This document shows, piece after piece, positions 21,452 through 31,700 of a stretch of DNA of 64,000 nucleotides. Position 1 is the first letter of the stretch; each line of letters opens with the position of its first letter. Below the pieces are notes generated by a model, which was given only the letters and a program-made list of their open reading frames with translations, was not told the DNA's origin and made no database searches. A program made the translations under genes and the position numbers. Source of the stretch: Ustilago trichophora (taxonomy: Eukaryota > Basidiomycota > Ustilaginomycetes > Ustilaginales > Ustilaginaceae); NCBI GenBank assembly GCA_900323505.1, contig OOIN01000025.1, positions 124,001-188,000 of the forward strand, read 5' to 3'.

Positions 21452-22528
21452 ATGTCGGCAACAGAGAAGCGCGCTTCGCCTTCCCCTATGCAATCGCTGC
21501 TCGCCGGTACTATCGCTGGTGCCGTCGAGGGCTTCCTCACTTACCCCACCGAGTTTGTAAAGACCCAAGCACAGCTTGCCTCGAACGCAGCAAGCTCCAG
21601 CAACGCTGCTGCTGCTACCGCCGCCGCCTCTGCCCCCAAGCTTAAGGGCACCGCCGGCTCGGCTCGCTTCATTTCCTACGGCGCTTTGCCCGCACACAAG
21701 CTCAACATCACCCCCACTGCGACGGCCAGCTCGGTCGCCGTGCCACGAGCTGGTGCATCTGCCATGCAGATCGTACGAGACACTTGGAGGATTCACGGTG
21801 TTCGAGGTTTCTTCCAGGGCGCCGGTGCCATGGTCACTGGAAACTCGGCCAAGGCAGGTGTACGATTCTTGACCTACGACACGATCCAGAACCTGCTCCG
21901 ACCCAAGACCACCGCCTCCAACGGCGCAAAGGAGAAGCTCGGTATGGGTCGCTCCATCTTGGCTGGATTCCTTGCAGGATCTGCCGAGGCCATGCTGGCA
22001 GTAACGCCTTCCGAGGCCGTCAAGACAAGGATGATCCAGGACTCGCTCCAGCCTGCCCATCTGCGCAAGTTCAAGGGTCCCATCGATGCCGTACAGAAGA
22101 TCGTCGCTGCCGAAGGATTGGCCGGTCTCTACCGTGGTCTCGGAGCTACTGTGCTGCGACAGGGTGCCAACTCTTCGGTGCGTCTCACTTCGTACTCGGT
22201 GCTCAAGTCGATCCAAACCCAGGCGGGATACGGCAAATCTACGGTAGCCACCTTTGCCTCGGGTGCAGGTGCTGGTCTTATCACTGTCTACCTCACCATG
22301 CCCTTTGACGTTGTCAAGACTCGCTTGCAACAGTCTCCCTCTGCATCCAGCGCCGCCTCCGCAAAGCGTCCTACCATCCTCTCGTGCGGTGTCGACATTG
22401 TCAAGAAGGAAGGTGTCAAGAGCTTGTGGAAGGGCACAACGCCAAGGTTGACCAGGCTCATCTTCAGCGGCGGTATTGCGTTTACTACGTACGAGACCGT
22501 GATTGGATGGTTGAACCCTCCTCTTTGA
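21452..22528 (+). CDS. CTP1: mitochondrial tricarboxylate (citrate) carrier
   Basis: This is 358 aa in one exon, from ATG 21452 (MSATEKRASPSPMQSLLAG). Three mitochondrial carrier repeats are present, with the signature P-x-[DE]-x-x-[KR] seen as PTEFVKTQ, PSEAVKTR and PFDVVKTR. The second and third repeats (GFLAGSAEAMLAVTPSEAVK and GLYRGLGATVLRQGANSSVR) match the citrate transport protein family, which exchanges citrate or another tricarboxylate for malate across the inner mitochondrial membrane. An Ala/Ser-rich insert of about 55 residues lies in the first matrix loop, making the protein longer than the usual 300 aa. The 3' neighbour is a PrpF/aconitate-isomerase-like gene, and a Zn2Cys6 regulator follows. 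That grouping echoes mtt1 of the smut itaconate cluster, so a pathway role rather than general citrate export is possible. Confidence 0.9.
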   Translation: MSATEKRASPSPMQSLLAGTIAGAVEGFLTYPTEFVKTQAQLASNAASSSNAAAATAAASAPKLKGTAGSARFISYGALPAHKLNITPTATASSVAVPRAGASAMQIVRDTWRIHGVRGFFQGAGAMVTGNSAKAGVRFLTYDTIQNLLRPKTTASNGAKEKLGMGRSILAGFLAGSAEAMLAVTPSEAVKTRMIQDSLQPAHLRKFKGPIDAVQKIVAAEGLAGLYRGLGATVLRQGANSSVRLTSYSVLKSIQTQAGYGKSTVATFASGAGAGLITVYLTMPFDVVKTRLQQSPSASSAASAKRPTILSCGVDIVKKEGVKSLWKGTTPRLTRLIFSGGIAFTTYETVIGWLNPPL

Positions 22529-22866
22529 TTTGTATAGTTCTTGCAGACCAGTATCGACTCAATATAGACGCTTTCCTTTCTATGGTTTTGCGACTGTGCC
22601 AGAGGAGATATGAGCTTTGAACGGTGTAGCGGTGTGTTTTCTACGCAACTTTTGATAGCGCTTTAGTCACACTGCAGTGGTTTTGCACTTTGCCACTACC
22701 AGTCGTGCGTAGCAGGCACACGCACCAAGCAATTGCAGCGAAATACGTTTGCTTGATTTCAAGCTTTCATGATCGGCGGGACAAAGCAGAGCACACGCCT
22801 GCGACAAGTCTGAACGAGGTATATAGTGTCATTGCAAGGTGAAACGAAACGAAACAGACAATTTTT
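22529..22866. other. convergent intergenic spacer
   Basis: This is 338 bp between the stop codons of the tricarboxylate carrier and the PrpF-like gene. Nothing was seen beyond 3' sequence. Confidence 0.6.
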
Positions 22867-24165
22867 TCATTGAGTCGGTGCAAGGTAGTAAGCCTCAGCA
22901 GAGGCGAGTCGCCTTGCTGTTCGGAAAAGCGAAGTGCTCCTCACGTGAACGCCGACAGGGCTCTTGGTATCGATCTCGACATCGGCTGTTGCTTCGATGG
23001 CACCGCAAGCGTGAGAGAACTTCAACCTCTCGGGCATGATTTTTCTGTGCCTCAAGAGGATCTGGTTGGGGATGGCGCCTGGGATTGAGCAAGCGGCAGC
23101 GAGGCAGACACCGCCGGAGAGTTGAAGTGCTGGGTGAGGGCGGCCCATGGAGAAGGATCGCGAGAGAACGTGGCAGTCGGATCCAGCAAGAGGGTCGGAA
23201 ACAAGGCAGATCTTGGGTGTGCCTTTGGTCTTTGCTGCGGTGGCTGTGTCGGGTGCGAGACCCATGAGAACTGCTGCGGCCTGACGAATGCGTTCGATAC
23301 GAGGTGCGTGTCGGTTGAGGACGTCAGCTGACTCGTCGCCGTGAAGAGAGTCGTCAATGTCGGTAAGACGAACAAAGACGAAAGGGTTGGCAGCATCGAC
23401 GCACGAGACTTCGATGGGAAGATCCTCGCCTTGGACACGGAGCATGTCGACTGGGTTACCAGTGGGGCAGAGAGAGCTGCACATGCTGCCGGCTGGGTCG
23501 AGGAAGTCAAGCTGGATGGGCGATCCTGTGCCTGCTACACCATCGATGACCACGTCTCCAAACTCGACGGGCTTGCCGTTGCGAACGAGGAAGGTGGATC
23601 GAATCAGCTGACCGTTGTTCAAGCAACGAAGGGTGAGAGCCACCTTTTCTTCCCTTCCAGCGTTGGACTTGGCGAAAGCAGCGAGGGGAGCAAGGACCCT
23701 GGATGGGATGAGACCTTCTTCAAAAGCAAAAGGGCCAACACCGCTGAGGATGTTGCCGCAGTTGCCGGTAAAGTCGAGCTTCTCGCCCTCGATCGGGCAC
23801 TGAATAAAGAGATAGTCGACGTCGGCCACGTCTGGTGTAGCACTCTGGGAGATGACAGCGATCTTGGATGTCGTCGAGCTGCCTCCACCGAGACCGTTGA
23901 GCTGGCGACCAAAGGGATCCGGGCTGCCCATGACGGCGGGCAGAATGCTCTGCCAAGCAGAACGCGATGCAGGGAGCTCGTTGGCATTGATAAAGAGACC
24001 CTTGGAGGTGCCTGCGCGCATGATCACTGTGCGAATGGAGCGGCGCTCAAAGTAAGGAGCGCTGGTGGAGGTTGAGGGTGCCTGGACGCTGGGGTTGGTG
24101 AGGATCTTGGGCTCGACATGGCGAAAATCCTCAAAGTGTCTTGCTGAGGTGGGCTGGAGCAACAT
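22867..24165 (-). CDS. PrpF/methylitaconate-aconitate isomerase family protein
   Basis: This is 432 aa in one exon. ATG 24165 is the first in frame; codons upstream start only with TTG. The PrpF fold, built from two diaminopimelate-epimerase-like halves, begins at about residue 43 with SIRTVIMRAGTSKGLFI. Conserved blocks follow: MGSPDPFGRQLNGLGGGSSTTSK (K101), then GNCGNILSGV (C136). A Lys and a Cys at equivalent places line the active site of Shewanella PrpF, which isomerises aconitate-type double bonds. Residues 1-42, basic and Ser/Thr/Pro-rich, could be a mitochondrial presequence or disordered. Smut Adi1, which makes trans-aconitate for itaconate, belongs to this family, but this sequence seems a distinct member. 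It is divergent from the Zn2Cys6 gene (668 bp shared promoter) and convergent with the tricarboxylate carrier. The reaction is inferred. Confidence 0.85.
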   Translation of the reverse strand: MLLQPTSARHFEDFRHVEPKILTNPSVQAPSTSTSAPYFERRSIRTVIMRAGTSKGLFINANELPASRSAWQSILPAVMGSPDPFGRQLNGLGGGSSTTSKIAVISQSATPDVADVDYLFIQCPIEGEKLDFTGNCGNILSGVGPFAFEEGLIPSRVLAPLAAFAKSNAGREEKVALTLRCLNNGQLIRSTFLVRNGKPVEFGDVVIDGVAGTGSPIQLDFLDPAGSMCSSLCPTGNPVDMLRVQGEDLPIEVSCVDAANPFVFVRLTDIDDSLHGDESADVLNRHAPRIERIRQAAAVLMGLAPDTATAAKTKGTPKICLVSDPLAGSDCHVLSRSFSMGRPHPALQLSGGVCLAAACSIPGAIPNQILLRHRKIMPERLKFSHACGAIEATADVEIDTKSPVGVHVRSTSLFRTARRLASAEAYYLAPTQ

Positions 24166-24833
24166 TGTGATAGGTACGCTTGATAGTAGAATCGACGTCT
24201 GTTGAGTAGTGTGGGGATCGATACTGATGGCCAAGGGCCGTTTGACTTGAGCGTCATGATATATAAGTTAGCTTCATGTCTGGCGGATGAGGACGGCGCA
24301 GGACGGACAAAAGACACCGGCCCGCCGGCGGCAACCAAATGAGTTGAGGAGCACAGCATGGTCCGTAGACTTGCAGGAGATAGCATGAATGAAAGTGATG
24401 GACTACAGGTGGCGGCTCATTGCAAAAACATGACGTCCAAATCACGAATGGTGGAAGAGCAAAGATGTCCGCTTGCGCCGCTTTGGTTCGACAGCTCCGT
24501 CTCTCCGTCCGTTCCGTCAGGCTCGGTTCTGTCGATTGTGCCGAAATTGAAATTCTTTCGAGATTTTACCGCGGATCCCTTCTGCCGGTGCGTTTGCTCC
24601 GCTTTGGTCCTCGGTGAAATCCGTCTTGGGCACAAAGTGTTACAGGCAGGCCAAACCAAAACATCATCGTACTTGGCTCCATCCTCCGTTCTTCCCGCTT
24701 CGCTACCATCTCCTCTTCCTTTTCCACTGGTCTTCCGTCCCCCCTTTCGTCCGTATCGCCGTTTCCATCGACCAGCACCCATCACCCAGCACCCAGCACC
24801 CAGCCGAGGTTGATATTACACTGGAGGTGCGAT
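24166..24833. promoter_or_regulatory. shared divergent promoter of PrpF-like gene and Zn2Cys6 regulator
   Basis: The region separates the two start codons by 668 bp. A TATATA-like element at 24258-24267 reads as TATATA on the minus strand, about 95 bp upstream of the PrpF-like ATG. A GC-rich inverted repeat CCGGC-CC-GCCGG lies at 24317-24328, and CCGCGG at 24569-24574. CGG/CCG triplets in such arrangements are the usual half-sites of Zn2Cys6 regulators. Function is inferred. Confidence 0.45.
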
Positions 24834-27686
24834 ATGCCGGCTTCCAGGTCTTCAGACACTCCACGCTCCCATCGGCGTCAACCAGCCGTCTCCACCGCTT
24901 GTGACTTTTGTCGTAGGCGCAAGGTAAGATTCTCTTGTATGACACCAGATCCGTCTGAATCCGGCTGACGTTTTGGCTTTGCTCGACTACTTCCGTTCCT
25001 GACCGCGTCGGCTCCACAGATCCGATGTGACGGCAAACAGCCCTGCGACAAGTGTCAACAGCACGACCGAGCCAACACATGTCATTTCCAAGATCGTCAA
25101 TCCACCAGAAAGTCGAACGGCACTGCTCCTGCTTTGCACGATGCTCAAGACCGCATTCGACAGCTCGAAGACCAACTCGCTTCGATCCACAGGCGCCCTT
25201 CGACATCCGCTTTGTCCGATGCCGCTTTGGAAGCATCGTCTGCCACAGACCAAAGCTATGCGAATGCGGGGAACCCACGCCAACCCGCATTAGACAATGA
25301 ACAGAGACGGGTAGCAACTACTAGCTCGTATGCAGGGTCGGATGTTTCGGATCAAGATGACTCGCTCAGCCGCGCATCCACTTCACGGCAGACTCCTGCG
25401 TTGGCGCGTGCTACACCATCAGAGCAACGTCGTTCGCGAACATCGCTCCCAGCCGTCTCGCCTGCTCGTGCATCGTCGCCATCGCCCACCTCTCCAACCT
25501 CTTCAGCTGTAGCGACCATCATTGCGGATCTTGGCCATCCGCGACATTCGATTGGCAATGCACCTCGCACACCTACGCACGCCTCGCCCAACCAGCAGGC
25601 GACCCGTGGTGTCATGTCGAACCTGCGCGTCAACAACCGTGGCGAGTCTCGCTACCACGGACCTACAAGCGCTTCGTTCAGTGCGCCCGAGCCCTCGACC
25701 AGCGATCGTCGATCCCATGCCGATGTAGAGCGAGGTGGACTCAGCGCCGATGTGGCAAGGGAGGATCGCCCGCAACGTCTTCCGCTGGATCCAGCGTTGC
25801 TCAACGATCGATTGACGTCGATGGCGGCAAGAGAGAGGCAGCAAGAGGTGATGAACGTCGTCTCGGGCAAGCTTGACTTTGATGGCGTAGAGCCCGAGCT
25901 CGCCATCCATCTGCTCAATCTGCACTGGAACCGACAACACCATGCCTACCTCGTCACCTACCGTCCTTTGTTCATGCGAGACATGGCCGCTCCTCCGGGC
26001 AAGGCAAAGTACTTTTCCAAACTTCTCTTCCACGCCATCCTCTTCGGTGCAGCCAAGTTTTCGGACCGGATCGATCAGGTCAGGTCCGACGTCAACGATC
26101 CCTCGACCGCTGGTCTGCAGTTCCTCGAACGCGTGCAGCAATTGCTTCCCGAAGCGTTGATCAAGAGCCGCATCACCACCGTCCAGGCTCTTTTGCTGCT
26201 CGCATGCACGCACTACGCTCGTGGCAGCGAAAGCGCAGCATGGCTCCATTCGGGCTTGGCCTTTCGCATGGCCGTTGATCTGGGCATGAACGAGGACAGC
26301 ATCGAGCTGGTCGCTTCCGGCACCATGACGTTGGAGGAGCTCGAGCTGCGTCGACGCGTCGTGTGGGGTGCCTATGTGATTGACAAGATTCACTCGCTCT
26401 ACCAAGGACGACAGGCTTCCATCGAATGGCGCAACCTGTATGTGCCCATCGAGTTCTACGATCACTTTGAAGAGACCGAGTTCTGGACCCCCGTGGCGTA
26501 TCGTGGTCCTGCTTGTGGAGAAACGCAGCGAGTGGCAAATACGACGCCAGCCGGCTACACTGGCCCCATCTACAGCGTTTCCACTTTCACCGAACTGTGT
26601 CGATTGACCGTCATTATGGAGAAGATCATCCACCTCTTTTACTCGATCGACAGCGGATCGCGTCCCGAACGCGCGCAAACCGAACATCTGATTGGGATGC
26701 GATCCGAGCTGGCCGCTTGGCGCACTTCGTTGCCTGCTCACCTTCGCATCGATTCCATCTCGCCAGGAGGACGATGTACAGCACAACGCTCGCGCACTCG
26801 GCCACCCAACCTCATCTCGTTGCATGCGCTGTACCATGCATTGACGATTTTGCTGAATCGACCCTTCCTCCCGCACGGACACCTTCGCAGCGACGATCCT
26901 GCTACTGGCAGATCTGCCTGGAAAGCGTGCGTCGATGCAGCATCGAGCATCTCGAGCTTGATGAACCTGTACCGACAAACGGTCAGCATGAAAGGTGCGC
27001 CGCAGCTCATCTCGTACATCAACTTTTGCGCCGCAGGAATCCATGTTCGCTTGGCAGCACAGCTACAACAACGACCGCCATCCAACGCCACAGGCGAAGC
27101 AGCCAACATGGCAGCCTCGAGTCGAAGGTACGAATTAAAGGCGCTTCGTCAATGCCTCCGAGATTTCGAAGAGAATCAAGATCCCAATCCAGGCGTCGTC
27201 AAGGCAAAAAGCGTCATTAGCAACATGGCCGAACGAGCGGGTATCCTCGACTTACTGCAAAACGGCGGAGGAGACGAAGGTGGACTTTCGCCCATGGCTA
27301 ACGATGAGAGTCCGCCGCTTCACGTAAGTGGCGGTGGTAACGGTGGCAATGGTGTACCCAACGGCAATGACACTGTGACGAGCAGCATGGCCACACAGAA
27401 TGCGTCTGCATTATCGATGGCGCCATCTGCAGCCGGTGGAGCGTTGAGCAGAGCAAGCGCCGTCGACAATTCAGCTATGGGAGTCACTCCACCTTACGAG
27501 ATCGACTTTGAGAGCATTCTCGCCTCGTTTGATCAGTTTGATTCGACAGCTGGCACAGCCTCGGACAGCTTGTTTGCCGGATCGTCCGACGCTGCTACCA
27601 ACTCTGACATTCTGTTCGGATTCCTTCGAGATTACGATCCACCTACCGCCAATTCCATGAGCACGAATAGTCTTTCGCTGGCGTGA
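24834..27686 (+). CDS. Zn2Cys6 fungal-specific transcription factor
   Basis: The gene has two exons, 24834..24923 and 25020..27686, and encodes 918 aa. The intron (24924-25019, 96 nt; donor GTAAGA, acceptor CAG, branch CTGAC) splits the zinc cluster after residue 30. The spliced protein has a perfect binuclear cluster: C23-x2-C26-x6-C33-x5-C39-x2-C42-x8-C51, with basic residues RRRK between the first cysteines. A short heptad-like stretch (DAQDRIRQLEDQLASI) after about residue 70 is the likely dimerisation helix. The fungal-specific regulatory domain spans roughly residues 320-510 (from AIHLLNLHWNRQHHAYLVTY to RRRVVWGAYVIDKIHS). The C-terminus is Ser/Asn/Gly-rich and acidic, as in activation domains. 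It is divergent from the PrpF-like gene and so may control it and the nearby tricarboxylate carrier, much as Ria1 controls the itaconate cluster. That link is inference. Confidence 0.92.
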
Positions 27687-27938
27687 TCAATCCATGATAG
27701 CAATTCTCAAACAGCATTTTTTTTTTGAAGCGACCAACTTTACGTGAGACCGTCTTGATCATAACGTGAGTTGGCTGATGATAGAAGAACGTGCTGGCTG
27801 CTATGCTAAGTTTTTGTAGACCACTTGATATTGCATCGTCATCAGACCAACACATTTGAGCGAAAAGTGTGATACCCGTTCACACTCCATTGGGCCGATC
27901 TTTGTATTGTGTCGGCGTGTTTCTCGAGCATGAGTATC

Positions 27939-28566
27939 CTATCGGAGCCTGCGGGTGACATTGTGGGAGGCATAGAGACCCCATGTTCGAAAGTGATGAA
28001 CCGGACCAGCAGGATCTCGTCCATCCAATCTCCTCAAGCTGGCCCGCCACGTCGCCACCCGAGTAGCATCCACCATGAACCGCACAACGTCGTCGGGCAT
28101 CTCTCCCCCACGATCCACGCTGGCAAGTGCTTCCTCCAAGTACTCCTCGTACTCCTCGCCGTAAATCTCTCGGTAGAGATCGCGAGTGTGCTCGTCCAAA
28201 TACTGAGTCAATGCCGGTGAAGCATCACTGACATTGAACACCATTTCCATTGCAGCAAATCCACCGCCACTGCCGTCAATCCAGCGATGCACATGTACAG
28301 TATGTTGGGTTAGGGTTATGTGATTGGGATTTTTGACCTTCCATATGCACCTAAGCACCAAGTCTGTGTCCTACAATCATCACGAAGAGGCAGCACTGTC
28401 ATTAGGAGCTTACGAACCTCTCACGATAATTGGTCACGAACAACACGCAGGCCTCACGATTTCTGTCACGATTTGGTCCGCCGAAAGGAATAGTATGTAC
28501 GTAAAAAGGGAAAAGGGATCGATGGCATTCAAAAGATAAGCTAGAGAGAAACAGGCGAATCATCAT
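27939..28566 (-). CDS. unrecognised small two-exon protein
   Basis: The proposed exons are 28566..28414 and 28370..27939, giving 194 aa. The intron (28371-28413) would be only 43 nt, with donor GTAAGC, branch CTAATGAC and acceptor TAG. Both sides keep phase 0 and join NREACVLFVTNYRERF to DTDLVLRCIWKV. The C-terminal half (MEMVFNVSDASPALTQYLDE, then REIYGEEYEEYLEEAL and MPDDVVRFMVDATRVATW) is clearly protein-like: helical, acidic and free of low complexity. The N-terminus MMIRLFLSSLS is hydrophobic and could be a weak signal peptide, but the true start may lie in another exon upstream, within 160 bp of the EF3 stop. I do not recognise the family. A pseudogene is possible because the intron is so short. 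Confidence 0.5.
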
Positions 28567-28726
28567 CACGGCCAACGCAATGGGCGAGGTAAACAAACGG
28601 GAAGGGGAGGGAAGTGGGGGCGGAAGTCACATCGGAAGCTTCATCCTTCGAATAGAAGGGCTCTAGAGGTTGTCGAGTTCGTTGGCGCTAAAGGATGACG
28701 GTGGACTGTATAACCAACTACACCAT

Positions 28727-31700
28727 CTACAAGTCCTCAAGCTCGTCAGCGGAGTCGTAAGTACCGTCCTTTTTCTTCTGGGCACGAAGCTTGCGTGCCT
28801 TACGCTTGTCACTGGCACTCTCCTTCTTGGCTTTCTTCTCCTTCTTGTGAACATTGCCCATGGCATCGGTATACTCGTCATCCTCGTCTTTGGCCTCGAG
28901 CTTGGTACCCTTGGAGTTGGACTCGGTCCAGTCGTGGCCGGAGGCAACGAGGACACCGTCGTTCATGGCCCAGATTTCCTTGCAGGTACCCTCGGAGAAT
29001 TCCTTGGAGTGGGTGATGATGGCAACACCACCCTGGAACGACTCGATGGCCTTGATGAGCGCAGCGAGCGACTCACGGTCCAAGAAGTTGGTGGGCTCGT
29101 CGAGGACGATGATGTGGGGTCGTCGCCAAGTGGCGGCGGCAAGGACGACCTTGACCTTCTGACCACCCGAGAGACCGCGCATCGTGTTGTGCGAAGTGAA
29201 TTCTCTTTCGAGGCCGAAGTCTTCGAAGTGGTTTTCAATTTCCTTTCGGACCAGGGGGCGATTGAGGCCTAGCTTTTGGGCTTCACGCTGGTCGAAAGTC
29301 ATGACCTTCTTCTCCATGCCTCGGTCGATGAGCTCCTGTCTTGGGACCCACTGGTTGTCGGCCGAAGACATGTTCTTGAACGAAACCTCGTACTGGAACG
29401 AGTTCTTGAGCTTCTTACGGGCGACGATCTCGTCAAAGAGACGCTTGACACCCTCGACGACGAAGACCTCACCCTGCTTCATCTTGGCCTCCTCCTCGGG
29501 GGTGAGGGTGCGGTTGGATTTCATGTGCTCCTCGAGATCCTCGCCGGTCTGGTAACGCCAGAGCATGTAGTCGAGGGGGGTCTTGTCGAGGTGCTGGTCA
29601 ATGTGGTGGAAAGCGTGCTGGGCGACGTAACCAATGACCAAGTTGGGGTGCTTCCACATCTCACCGGAGCCGGGCTCGGTGTCACCGACGACGAGCTTGA
29701 CGAGGGTCGACTTACCCGAACCGTTGGGGCCGAGAATGGCGACACGCGAGGCGAGCGAGATCTGGATGCTGACACCCTTGAGCTGAGGAGCGGGGGTGTT
29801 GGGGTACTGGAAGACGACGTCCTTCATCTTGATGAGCGACTTCTCCTTGGTCTTGACACCGTCCAGAAGAGGGGGGTCGGGGAGCTTGAACGAGTAGTCC
29901 TCGCCGGTGTTGAGCTCGGCGTAGGCACGGGCCTCGGGGACGCGCTTGACAAAGGCGTCGAGGTTACCCGGATATCTCTTGATCTTGAATCGGTTGAGGT
30001 GGAGAATGTCGGTGCAGACGTCGTTCAAGAACTTGGAGTCGTGCGAGACGATGATGGCGGTGGCGGTCTTGAGGTTGACGAGGTAGTCGGTGATCCACTT
30101 GACGTTGACAACGTCCAAGTGGTTGGTGGGCTCGTCGAGGAGGAGAATGTCGGCCTTGAAGAGAATGGCACGGGCGAGGGCGACCTTCATCTTCCAACCA
30201 CCCGAGAGACCGGCGATGGGCGAGTTCTGACGGGCATCGTCGAAGCCGACCTCGTGGAGGGTGGCGACGGCCTCGTCCTTGGTCATGCTGAGGCGGGTGT
30301 CGGCAAGGATGAAGTCGAGGACGGTCATCTCACCCTCGGAACCGTCAAGGTCGTGCTCGACGTACCAGGTTCGGACCTCGTCGGGCGAAGGGAAACCCTC
30401 GACCTGGCCGTTGGTGATGGCGCGCATGAGGGTCGACTTTCCGGAACCGTTACGACCGCAGAGACCGTACTTGTGGCCACGCTTGAGACGAAGGGTAGCG
30501 GTGTTGAGGAGAATCTTGGCACCGTAGGCGAGCGAGAACTGGCAGTTGCAAAGGTCTTCACCCTCCTCCTCGTCCTCAAAGATCTCGACCGAGTCACCGG
30601 TGGTCTTGGCGAGCGCGGTGAGGAGAGACTTGACGACAGCCTTGGCCTGCTCGGGCTTGGAGCCCTTGATGAGGGTGAGGTAGGGGATAAGAGCCGACTC
30701 CCACTCGGTGAGCTCAAAGTTGCGGGCGTTGGCAAGGTTGGCAACGAGGACGGCGAGGTAAGCCGAGAGGTTGGGCTGAGCCTGGAGGCTCTGCTCGCCG
30801 AGGGCCTTGTTGACCTGCTCCTGGGTGGTCTTGACGTCGACATCCTCGAGGGGCTTGACGTCGGAGCCGTCGCCGGAGACGTTGCCGACCTCGCGGAGGG
30901 TCTTGATGGCACGCTGAACGACGGATCGGGCCTCGGGGTCAGCGAGGGTGGACTCGATCTTGATCAAGCCGGGGAGGAGCTTGCCGAGGAAAGGACGGAC
31001 GGTGCGCTCGTTGTCGACGAGCTTGGTCATGTTGTCAATGATGACGGCGACCTTACGCTTGGTGGCGGTGGGGCGCTCGTTGAGACCACGGGAGAGGAGG
31101 GGCACCATGAGGGCAAGGGTGGCGCTGTCGACCTCCTGGACGAAGGTGGTGGCGGAAAGGAGCATGATGGTGTTGGGGACCTCCTCGACGGGGTGGATGA
31201 GCGACTTGATGAGGGCGGGGATGAAGCGCTCGATATCCTTGTTGGAGATGAGGGCGCAGAGCTTGGTAAGGGCGGCGCGGGAAGCCTTCTGGACGTCGGT
31301 CTTGGTGTCCCAGATGACCTCGGACATGACGGGGATGATGCTGGGCATGAGGGCGGCCATGCGCTCGGGGCAGGCGGTGACCATCTCCTCGAGGATGGTG
31401 ATGCAGCCGGTCTTGACCTGCCACTTGCCGGCGGATCGGGCCTGCTCAAGGACGACGTTGAGGACCTGAGGGGCAGCCCAGGGGGACATGACCTGGACGA
31501 AAGCCTTGAGGGCGTCGAGGGCAGCCTTCTGGACGGCCTTCTCCTTGTCACCCATGGCCTCGACGAGGGGGGTGAAGACTTTCTCAAAGATGAAAGGCTC
31601 GACCTCGTGGCCAACACCCTGCTCGCAGAGGTTGGAGATGAGGGCGCAGGCACCCTCACGGGCAGCGGCGTTCTTCTTGTCACCGAGGCCCTTGAGGATG

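Noticed and set aside
28300..28325. TTAGGG-like telomere repeat
   Set aside because: Only about one and a half units (GGGTTAGGGTTA) are present, too few for an interstitial telomere tract, and they fall in a probable exon.
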